This document shows, one piece after another, positions 1 to 5,232 of a stretch of DNA of 10,276 nucleotides; position 1 is the stretch's first letter; the number at the start of each line of letters is the position of its first letter. Below the pieces are notes generated by a model. It worked only from the letters and a program-made list of their open reading frames with translations, did not search any database and was not told where the DNA came from. Source of the stretch: CAYPYI01 sp964415085 (GTDB taxonomy: Bacteria > Bacillota > Clostridia > Tissierellales > Tissierellaceae); NCBI GenBank assembly GCA_964415085.1, contig CAYPYI010000051.1, positions 1 through 10,276 on the forward strand, read 5' to 3'. Position numbers and translations under genes: made by a program.

Positions 1-389
1 TAGATGAATTAAAAGAACTTGGCTTTGGTAAGTGGGAGAATATGTGTATTGATGACATTTATAAGGAGTATGAAGAAGATTATAATATATATATAAATTC
101 TCCAAAAGATTATACACCTACTTGTGGTGGTGAAAGTTATGAAGAGCTTTATGAAAGAGTAGAAAGAGCACTTGATATTATATTAAGTTCTAATAAAGAA
201 AATATCCTTGTAGTAACACATGGAGTAACACTTAAAGTAATAGTGTCTTTATTAGAAAATATTCCTTTAGAAAAGATTAATGAAATACCTATTTATAAAG
301 GAACGGCAGTAAATAAATTTATTATAAATAATGATGAGATTATTTATGAGATAAAGGGAGATACTTCCCACCTAGGGGGTGACATATGA
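1..389 (+). CDS. Histidine phosphatase family protein, 3' part (5' end outside window)
   Basis: The reading frame is open from the left edge and ends at TGA 387-389. It is the C-terminal part of a histidine phosphatase (phosphoglycerate mutase/alpha-ribazole phosphatase superfamily). Visible family signatures are FGKWE at 24-38 (usually FGxWEG), GGES near 127-138, the helix EELYERVERAL, and VVTHG at about 211-225, whose His is the second catalytic histidine. The N-terminal RHG motif with the phosphorylated histidine would lie before the window, so activity cannot be judged. The ATG at 42 is internal: the upstream codons 3-41 already encode conserved family sequence. The stop overlaps the next start as ATGA (386-389), implying translational coupling. 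The substrate is unknown. A CobC-like alpha-ribazole phosphatase is possible because cobO lies two genes downstream, but the superfamily is too broad to assign it. Confidence 0.85.
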   Translation, partial: DELKELGFGKWENMCIDDIYKEYEEDYNIYINSPKDYTPTCGGESYEELYERVERALDIILSSNKENILVVTHGVTLKVIVSLLENIPLEKINEIPIYKGTAVNKFIINNDEIIYEIKGDTSHLGGDI

Positions 390-1549
390 AGCTAGATTGG
401 AACAAAAAATACAATACAATTGCAGCTTATGCAATTATTGTATTAATAGTAAGTATAATATTTTATCTTACTGTATCTGAAGTTAATGTAGTTAAACTTC
501 AAATTGGCAAGTACTTGTCAACTCTTCATCCTATTTTTATAGGAATGGCTATGGCCTATTTATTTAATTTTATTTTAGAAATTTATGAAGATAAGCTTAT
601 AAATCCCTTATTTAAAGATAAATCAAGTAAAAAAATAAATAGATTTATAGGCTTAATATTAACATATGCAACTGTGATTATATTATTAATTCTATTTTTA
701 AATTTTATGCTTCCACAACTAGTAACTTCTGTAAAGGGACTTGTTAACAGTATTCCAGAATATGTAAAAGAAATAGGAATATGGCTAGAGGCATTAGAGA
801 AAAACTTTAATATACCACAAGAATACATTCAATTAATTATGGAAAAATGGGATCAAGCTATGCAAATGGTTATACATTTTGCAACATCTCTAATACCTAA
901 AATTGGTAATATGGCAAAAAGTATGTTATCTAGTATTTGGAACATTGTACTAGGAGTTGTAGTTTCAATTTATTTATTAATTGAAAAAGAAAAATTTAAA
1001 GCCATAACAAAAAAAGTAGTAACAGCTTCTTTTAGTGAAAAGAATAAAAATATAATTTTTGAATTAACAAACAGAGCAGATGTTATTTTTGGTAAGTTTT
1101 TATCTGGGAAAATATTAGATTCTATTATAATAGGGTTTTTAACTTTCTTGATTCTTAAATTTATGAAGATGCCATATACAATGCTTGTATCATTTATAGT
1201 TGCAGTAACTAATATAATACCATTCTTTGGACCATTTATTGGTGCTGTACCATCATTCTTTATAATATTTTTTGAATCTCCAGTTAAAGCATTTACTTTT
1301 TTAATATTGATTGTAATAATACAGCAAATAGATGGAAATATAATAGGACCGAAAATATTGGGAGATTCTCTTGGAATTTCTGCATTTTGGATATTATTCT
1401 CACTTCTTATAGCAGGTAAGCTATTTGGATTTATAGGACTTGTAATAGGAGTTCCACTATTTGTATTCATATATTCAATTATTAAAGATATAGTTGAAAG
1501 CAAACTTAAGAAAAGAGACTTGCCATTTGAGACAGAAGATTATATGTAA
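386..1549 (+). CDS. AI-2E/UPF0118 family membrane transporter
   Basis: This 387-residue polytopic membrane protein belongs to the AI-2E transporter family (PF01594; relatives include E. coli TqsA and Bacillus YtvI/YueF). Predicted membrane segments lie near residues 11-29, 48-66, 87-108 and 184-199, with a further hydrophobic block from about 240 to 375. Between segments 3 and 4 is a long amphipathic region (about 112-180), typical of the family. Signature stretches are NIIPFFGPFIGAVP (G282-P289 region) and IIGPKILGDSLGI (G321 onward), followed by a Gly-rich GKLFGFIGLVIGVP segment. Some members export autoinducer-2 and others act as Na+/H+ antiporters, so the substrate cannot be given. The start ATG 386 overlaps the previous stop by 4 bases and follows AGGGGG (374-379). 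The gene continues into cobO after 18 bases, so the three genes are probably co-transcribed. Confidence 0.9.
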   Translation: MKLDWNKKYNTIAAYAIIVLIVSIIFYLTVSEVNVVKLQIGKYLSTLHPIFIGMAMAYLFNFILEIYEDKLINPLFKDKSSKKINRFIGLILTYATVIILLILFLNFMLPQLVTSVKGLVNSIPEYVKEIGIWLEALEKNFNIPQEYIQLIMEKWDQAMQMVIHFATSLIPKIGNMAKSMLSSIWNIVLGVVVSIYLLIEKEKFKAITKKVVTASFSEKNKNIIFELTNRADVIFGKFLSGKILDSIIIGFLTFLILKFMKMPYTMLVSFIVAVTNIIPFFGPFIGAVPSFFIIFFESPVKAFTFLILIVIIQQIDGNIIGPKILGDSLGISAFWILFSLLIAGKLFGFIGLVIGVPLFVFIYSIIKDIVESKLKKRDLPFETEDYM

Positions 1550-1555
1550 ATATGA

Positions 1556-1570
1556 TTGGAGGATAATATG
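1556..1570 (+). promoter_or_regulatory. Ribosome binding site deciding the cobO start
   Basis: GGAGG at 1558-1562 sits five bases before ATG 1568. The in-frame TTG at 1556 would place the start inside the Shine-Dalgarno sequence and is rejected. Confidence 0.85.
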
Positions 1571-2083
1571 TCAGAAGGATATGTACAAGTATATACGGGA
1601 AACGGAAAAGGAAAAACCACAGCAGCTATAGGACTTGCTGTAAGAGCTGCTTGTGCAGGAAAGAATGTATATATAGGTCAATTTATAAAAGGCATGAAAT
1701 ATAATGAAGTTAAGGTTCAAGACTATATGCCAAATATAAAAATTGAGCAATATGGTGAAGACTGCTTTATAGAAAAAGATCCTACAGAAGAAGATATAAA
1801 AAGGGCAAAAGAAGGCTTAAAAAAGATTGAACAGATTATTCTATCTAATAAATATGATGTAATAATTTTAGATGAGCTTACTATAGCTTTATTTTATAAC
1901 TTAATAACAGCTAAGGAAGTAATAGATGTATTAGATAAAAGGAATAAAGATATTGAAGTTATTATAACAGGTAGATATGCTCCAAAGGAACTTTTAGACT
2001 ATGCTGATTTAGTGACAGAGATGAAGGAAGTAAAGCACTATTATTACAAAGGCGTTTTATCAAGAGATGGAATAGATAAATAA
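1568..2083 (+). CDS. cobO: Cob(I)yrinic acid a,c-diamide adenosyltransferase (CobO/BtuR/CobA type)
   Basis: This 171-residue cytoplasmic P-loop enzyme transfers the 5'-deoxyadenosyl group of ATP to the reduced cobalt of corrinoids (EC 2.5.1.17), giving adenosylated cobamide precursors or salvaged coenzyme B12. The P-loop is GNGKGKTT at residues 11-18, directly after the first beta strand as in this family. The Walker B-like strand is DVIILDE with D102-E103, followed by ITGR (R136) and the C-terminal VTEMKEVKH...GVLSRDGID segment. The protein lacks the roughly 20-residue N-terminal extension of enterobacterial BtuR, as many clostridial forms do. No other corrin biosynthesis gene is visible here, so it may serve salvage or complement a pathway elsewhere. 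No cobalamin riboswitch precedes it, since only 18 bases separate it from the upstream gene. It ends at a strong hairpin. Confidence 0.93.
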   Translation: MSEGYVQVYTGNGKGKTTAAIGLAVRAACAGKNVYIGQFIKGMKYNEVKVQDYMPNIKIEQYGEDCFIEKDPTEEDIKRAKEGLKKIEQIILSNKYDVIILDELTIALFYNLITAKEVIDVLDKRNKDIEVIITGRYAPKELLDYADLVTEMKEVKHYYYKGVLSRDGIDK

Positions 2084-2090
2084 ACTTTAG

Positions 2091-2123
2091 ATACGTTTAG
2101 CTAATTAGCTAAACGTATTTTTT
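2091..2123 (+). terminator. Intrinsic terminator after cobO (28-base perfect palindrome plus T-run)
   Basis: Bases 2091-2104 (ATACGTTTAGCTAA) are exactly reverse-complementary to 2105-2118. A run of T follows (2118-2123). It lies 7 bases after the cobO stop and 10 bases beyond the stop of the convergent LysR gene. The T-run faces plus-strand transcription. On the minus strand the flank (CTAAAGTTTATTT) is only moderately T-rich, so termination of the LysR transcript here is plausible but weaker. Confidence 0.85.
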
Positions 2124-2133
2124 AAAAAATTAT

Positions 2134-3021
2134 TTATTTTATACTATTTAAAAAGATATTAAACCAATCATTTAAGTTTTCTTTATCTAAATTATGCTTA
2201 AGATAAACAAAATTAAACTCTCTTATAACATTAAAATCTGATATAGATATCTTACTAATATCTCTAGATAGAAGATTTTTTATAACTGCTCTTTTATACA
2301 TAAATGATATACCCTTATTTAAAGAAACAAGCTCTTTAATTACATTTATATTACCAATTTCAGAAAAACTATCAAATGAGTTCATCTTGTAGTTATGTTC
2401 ATATAATATATGTTCAAAAATCTCACGACTACCAGATCCCTTTTCTCTAATTAAAAGTCTTTGGCTAAAGATATCTTCAAACTTAACCTTACTTTTACTA
2501 AGAATATTTTCATTAGAACAAATTCCAATAAATTCTTCCTTAGAAAGTAGCTTATAATCATATTTACTTTTATCAAATTGGCCTTCAAGAAGTGCAAAAT
2601 CAATTAAGCCACTATTAAGTTTATCTAGTAATGATTCTGTATTTTCAACAACCATATGAATTTTAACTAAAGGGTATTTAGAATATATATCATTTAAAAT
2701 TTCAGGCATTAAATATTCTCCTATGGTTAAAGTAGTTCCAAAGGTTAAATTCTCTTCTTCATCCAAATTATTATTCATAAGATTTAATATGTCTTTGGAT
2801 TTTTTATCTACATTAACAAGAAAATTATAAAGAATTTCCCCACTAGGAGTAAGAGTAAGTCGCTTATCTTTATATTCAAATAATTTTGTATTATACTCAT
2901 TTTCTAAATATTTGATATGTTGACTAACTGCAGGTTGAGAAATAAAAAGTAATTCAGCTGTTTTAGTATAGTTTTTTACTTGGGATAAAATTAAAAATGT
3001 TTTAAGCCTAGAATCAATCAT
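2134..3021 (-). CDS. LysR-type transcriptional regulator (CysL/YeiE-like), divergent from the YeiH-family exporter
   Basis: This 295-residue LysR-family regulator has an N-terminal winged helix-turn-helix (residues about 5-62). The recognition region is AELLFISQPAVSQHIKYLEN at 22-41. A linker helix and a two-lobed effector-binding domain follow from about residue 92, containing TIGEYLMP and a RLLIREKGSGSRE loop near 190-200. That loop type is typical of the CysL/YeiE/CbbR-like group, which often senses small anions. The chosen ATG (3021-3019) has GGAGG five bases upstream on the minus strand; the in-frame ATGs at 3036 and 3033 lie at or before that Shine-Dalgarno and are rejected. It is divergent from the yeiH-like gene, the same arrangement as enterobacterial yeiE/yeiH, so it most likely controls that exporter and perhaps itself. 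The effector is unknown; sulfite or a related sulfur oxyanion is a guess from the family. Confidence 0.92.
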   Translation of the reverse strand: MIDSRLKTFLILSQVKNYTKTAELLFISQPAVSQHIKYLENEYNTKLFEYKDKRLTLTPSGEILYNFLVNVDKKSKDILNLMNNNLDEEENLTFGTTLTIGEYLMPEILNDIYSKYPLVKIHMVVENTESLLDKLNSGLIDFALLEGQFDKSKYDYKLLSKEEFIGICSNENILSKSKVKFEDIFSQRLLIREKGSGSREIFEHILYEHNYKMNSFDSFSEIGNINVIKELVSLNKGISFMYKRAVIKNLLSRDISKISISDFNVIREFNFVYLKHNLDKENLNDWFNIFLNSIK

Positions 3022-3036
3022 AATAACCTCCATCAT

Positions 3037-3053
3037 TATAAGATTTACTTATA
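3037..3053. promoter_or_regulatory. Candidate LysR-type operator (T-N11-A dyad)
   Basis: TATAAG-ATTTA-CTTATA is an inverted repeat with 6-base arms and the T-N11-A spacing (T3039, A3051) typical of LysR-type binding sites. Its centre (3045) is about 64 bases before the predicted yeiH start of transcription (about 3109), the classical LysR recognition position. A second overlapping dyad, ACTTAT-N6-ATAAGT (3047-3064), shares the CTTAT half site and extends toward the promoter, as activation half-sites do. The site assignment is inference from pattern and position. Confidence 0.55.
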
Positions 3054-3073
3054 CATAGATAAGTTTATATAAT

Positions 3074-3102
3074 TTGATATTATAACAATATATTGGTAAA
3101 AT
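3074..3102 (+). promoter_or_regulatory. Promoter of the YeiH-family gene (sigma-A type, extended -10)
   Basis: The -35 TTGATA (3074-3079) is followed by a 17-base spacer and the -10 TAAAAT (3097-3102), with TGG directly before the -10 (3094-3096), matching an extended -10. Transcription would begin near 3109, only about 18 bases before the start codon. Confidence 0.7.
3079..3087 (-). promoter_or_regulatory. Candidate promoter of the LysR gene (extended -10)
   Basis: On the minus strand TGTTATAAT (3087 down to 3079) is a perfect extended -10. No good -35 is visible at 16-18 bases spacing. It overlaps the yeiH promoter face to face. Transcription would start near 3072, leaving a leader of about 50 bases that contains the candidate operator, which would allow autoregulation. 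Confidence 0.5.
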
Positions 3103-3126
3103 CAAATAAGATTAAGGAGGGGTTTT

Positions 3127-4137
3127 ATGTTAGTAGACATTTTACCAGGAGTAGTAGTATCTATTATAGTAGCAATTATATCAATGAAATTAAGCTCATT
3201 TATACCAGGCAACTTAATAAGTGCCGCAGTATTTGCTCTTATTTTAGGAATGCTTGTAAATCCTGCAATAAGAAACAATAACAAATTTAATAAAGGTATG
3301 AAATTTGTATCAAAGAAAATTTTAAAATTTGCAATTATTCTAATGGGGGCAACTCTAAGTTTTTCACAAGTATTAGAAGTTGGGAAATATTCACTAATAG
3401 TAATGACATTTACACTTTTAACTGCATTTGGTGGAGGATATTACCTAGGAAAAGCATTTAATATGAACTGGAAATTATCAAGTTTAATATCAGCAGGAAC
3501 TGGAATTTGTGGAGCATCTGCAGTAGCAGCAATAGCACCAACGATAGAAGCAGATTCTAAGGATGTAGCATATGCTATATCAGCAACATTTATTTTCGAT
3601 ATAATAATGGTAATACTTTTTCCTATAGCAGGAAAATATTTTAATATGTCCGATTTAGGATTTGGACTTTGGGCAGGAACTGCAGTAAATGATACATCAA
3701 GTGTAGTAGCAGCAGGGTATGCTTTTTCTGATGCAGCAGGCCAATATGCAATTATAGTAAAACTTACAAGAACATTATCCATAGTGCCAGTAGTTTTAAT
3801 ATTTTCATACATAAATGAAAAAATTAAGTTGAAAGAAAATACATCAGATATAGCACATGAAAAAATTAATCTAAAAAATATTTTTCCATGGTTTATATTA
3901 ATGTTTTTAGTAGTTGTTGGAATAAATAGTTTAGGATTTATATCAGATGCATTAAGAGGAGATATATCTAAGATAAGTAAATTTTTAATGACAACTTCTC
4001 TAGCAGCAATAGGGCTAGACACTAATTTCAAAGAAGTTTCAAAATCAGGATTCTTACCAATGCTACATGGTTTTATAATATCAGCACTAGTAGTAGTGGT
4101 ATCATTTGTGGTTCAAAACTTTATGGGCCAGATGTAG
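3127..4137 (+). CDS. yeiH: YeiH-family putative sulfur-oxyanion (sulfate/sulfite) exporter, integral membrane protein
   Basis: This 336-residue, almost entirely hydrophobic protein of the YeiH/UPF0324 family (PF03601, annotated as putative sulfate exporters) has about nine to ten membrane segments. They begin near residues 6-20, 30-45, 67-80 and 88-108, and the last is at about 313-332. The two signature elements are present: SAGTGICGASAVAAIAP (G124-A132 core, with C128) and WAGTAVNDTSSVVAAGYA (W182-V193), followed by IVKLTR. A third, LAAIGLD, lies near the C-terminus. The start ATG 3127 follows AAGGAGGGG (3114-3122). The divergent LysR gene is probably its regulator. Transport of sulfite or sulfate is inferred from the family and from the enterobacterial yeiE-yeiH pairing; direct evidence for the substrate is absent here. 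The gene ends at TAG 4135-4137, which overlaps the likely -35 element of the ctsR operon. Confidence 0.88.
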   Translation: MLVDILPGVVVSIIVAIISMKLSSFIPGNLISAAVFALILGMLVNPAIRNNNKFNKGMKFVSKKILKFAIILMGATLSFSQVLEVGKYSLIVMTFTLLTAFGGGYYLGKAFNMNWKLSSLISAGTGICGASAVAAIAPTIEADSKDVAYAISATFIFDIIMVILFPIAGKYFNMSDLGFGLWAGTAVNDTSSVVAAGYAFSDAAGQYAIIVKLTRTLSIVPVVLIFSYINEKIKLKENTSDIAHEKINLKNIFPWFILMFLVVVGINSLGFISDALRGDISKISKFLMTTSLAAIGLDTNFKEVSKSGFLPMLHGFIISALVVVVSFVVQNFMGQM

Positions 4138-4163
4138 ATAAATAAGAAATTATTGGGTATAAT
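4135..4163 (+). promoter_or_regulatory. Candidate promoter of the ctsR-mcsA-mcsB-clpC operon
   Basis: TAGATA (4135-4140, four of six consensus bases) is separated by 17 bases from a perfect TATAAT (4158-4163). The -35 includes the yeiH stop codon. Transcription would begin near 4170, right at the foot of the hairpin at 4172-4196, giving a leader of about 74 bases. No better promoter is visible nearer to ctsR; TTTATT-17-GATAGT (4196-4224) is much weaker. Confidence 0.55.
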
Positions 4164-4171
4164 AAAATAAA

Positions 4172-4201
4172 GACCCTAACTTAAGAGGTTAGGGTTTATT
4201 T
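4172..4201 (+). terminator. Hairpin between yeiH and ctsR: terminator for yeiH and possible 5' leader structure of ctsR mRNA
   Basis: ACCCTAAC (4173-4180) pairs with GTTAGGGT (4188-4195); the stem can extend inward with T4181-G4187 and T4182-A4186, leaving loop AAG. TTTATTT (4195-4201) follows, a T-tract interrupted by one A. It lies 35 bases after the yeiH stop, as an intrinsic terminator should. The candidate ctsR promoter lies upstream of it, so ctsR transcripts would carry it at their 5' end. Confidence 0.7.
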
Positions 4202-4204
4202 ACA

Positions 4205-4235
4205 AATCAAAGGACAAAGATAGTCAAAGTCAAGG
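4205..4235 (+). promoter_or_regulatory. CtsR operator (direct heptad repeats)
   Basis: GGACAAA-GAT-AGTCAAA (4212-4228) matches the known CtsR site, two RGTCAAA heptads separated by NAN, with one mismatch (A for T at 4214). A further near-match AATCAAA (4205-4211) abuts upstream and GTCAAGG (4229-4235) abuts downstream. The array ends inside the ctsR Shine-Dalgarno (AAGGAGG, 4232-4238). It implies autorepression of the operon by CtsR. Confidence 0.85.
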
Positions 4236-4243
4236 AGGTCGTC

Positions 4244-4717
4244 ATGGCTGGGTTAAGTAATATAATAGAGGAATTTATAATAGATATGATTAAAGAAGCT
4301 GAAAATGGGATTATAGAAATACAAAGAAATGAAATGGCAAAGCAATTTGACTGTGCTCCATCTCAAATAAATTATGTACTTTCTACGAGATTTACACCTT
4401 ATAAAGGATACTATATAGAGAGTAGGAGAGGTGGTAGTGGGTATATTAGAATAATGAAGGTAAGTTTTAATGAGATAGAAAAAATTGAAGATACTTTAAT
4501 AGATTCAATAGGAGATTCTATAACAATGAGTAAGGCCTATCATATATTAGAAGCCTTAGAAGAAGAAGGTTTAATTACTAAAAGAGAAGAGTTACTTATA
4601 AAATCTACTCTTGGTAATAATATTCTTCTTGGAGATAGTGAAATGAAAAATATAACAAGAGCAAATATATTAAAAAATATACTACTTGTTTTAATAAAAT
4701 GGGAGGGGAGAGAATGA
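4244..4717 (+). CDS. ctsR: CtsR, repressor of class III heat-shock genes
   Basis: This 157-residue cytoplasmic dimeric repressor binds heptad operators before clp genes and releases DNA on heat or protein stress. The N-terminal winged helix-turn-helix (about 1-72) contains FDCAPSQINYVLSTRFT, the family's recognition helix, and a beta-wing YYIESRRGGSGYIRI at 56-70. R62 aligns with the wing arginine that McsB phosphorylates in the Geobacillus homologue. The wing loop is GGSG (63-66) rather than the usual four glycines that act as thermosensor in Bacillus. The C-terminal four-helix domain (about 80-157) carries the dimer and adaptor surface. The start ATG 4244 follows AAGGAGG (4232-4238). The stop overlaps the mcsA start as ATGA (4714-4717). 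Length is close to B. subtilis CtsR (154). It is first gene of the operon and almost certainly autoregulated. Confidence 0.97.
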   Translation: MAGLSNIIEEFIIDMIKEAENGIIEIQRNEMAKQFDCAPSQINYVLSTRFTPYKGYYIESRRGGSGYIRIMKVSFNEIEKIEDTLIDSIGDSITMSKAYHILEALEEEGLITKREELLIKSTLGNNILLGDSEMKNITRANILKNILLVLIKWEGRE

Positions 4718-5232
4718 AATGTGAAGAATGTGGGATAAATGAAGCTAATATGCATTTTACCACTATAATAAATGGAAAATTAAAAGAAAGACACATATGT
4801 AATGAATGTGCAAGCAAGAATGAAAATATAGATATTACAGATCCTTTTTCAATGCATAAATTATTTACAAGTTTAATCGATGGCTTACAGGGAGATAAAA
4901 CAAAAGGTGAAAATTTAAAATGTGATAATTGTAATTTATCTTACGAAGAGTTTAAGCAGTCTGGAAAATTTGGTTGTACACATTGCTATGAAAATTTCTC
5001 ATCTAAACTAGATCCCCTATTTAAAGGTATACAAGGTGATAACTTGCATAAAGGTAAAATCCCTTGTAAGAAAATAAAAGAAGTTTCAAAAGAAAGAGAA
5101 ATACAAGAATTAGAAGAAGAGTTAAAGTTAGCTGTAGAGCTTGAAGAATATGAAAAAGCAGCAGTTATTAGGGATAAAATAAAGAATATAAACCAATCTT
5201 TATCAAATAATAAGGGTGAGGCTAATGAATAA
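4714..5232 (+). CDS. mcsA: McsA, zinc-finger activator/partner of the arginine kinase McsB
   Basis: This 172-residue cytoplasmic protein activates McsB and takes part in CtsR control. It has two four-cysteine zinc fingers: C3/C6 with C29/C32, and C70/C73 with C88/C91. The short HKGKIP motif at 112-117 is typical of McsA. A C-terminal UVR motif (about 130-160, core EEYEKAAVIRDKI) follows; the same motif occurs in the ClpC middle domain encoded nearby. The start ATG 4714 follows GGAGGGG (4702-4708); an in-frame ATG at 4699 precedes that Shine-Dalgarno and is rejected. The gene overlaps ctsR by 4 bases and mcsB by 8 bases, so the three are translationally coupled. It is slightly shorter than the B. 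subtilis protein (185), with no missing domain. Confidence 0.95.
   Translation: MKCEECGINEANMHFTTIINGKLKERHICNECASKNENIDITDPFSMHKLFTSLIDGLQGDKTKGENLKCDNCNLSYEEFKQSGKFGCTHCYENFSSKLDPLFKGIQGDNLHKGKIPCKKIKEVSKEREIQELEEELKLAVELEEYEKAAVIRDKIKNINQSLSNNKGEANE
5212..5227 (+). promoter_or_regulatory. Ribosome binding site deciding the mcsB start
   Basis: AAGGGTGAGG (5212-5221) contains GGTGA five bases before ATG 5225. A GTG at 5216 in the same frame lies inside this site and is an unlikely start. Initiation at 5225 lies within the last codons of mcsA. Confidence 0.7.

Noticed and set aside
42..389. A complete small 115-residue gene starting at ATG 42
   Set aside because: The same frame is open to the window edge, and codons 3-41 encode conserved histidine-phosphatase residues (FGKWE), so the ATG is internal to a longer gene.
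970..1503. Minus-strand open frame of 177 codons inside the AI-2E-family gene
   Set aside because: It mirrors the transporter coding sequence, has no ribosome binding site and no recognisable domain; long antisense frames are expected opposite hydrophobic genes of this composition.
1550..1567. Possible cobalamin riboswitch before cobO
   Set aside because: The gap is only 18 bases and consists of the ribosome binding site; there is no room for the aptamer.
3093..3281. Small plus-strand frame of 62 codons overlapping the start of the YeiH-family gene
   Set aside because: It lacks a Shine-Dalgarno, starts at the -10 element of the yeiH promoter and overlaps a clearly real gene in another frame.
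3441..4031. Minus-strand open frame of 196 codons inside the YeiH-family gene
   Set aside because: It is a shadow of the membrane protein gene on the other strand, with no start signal and no family resemblance.
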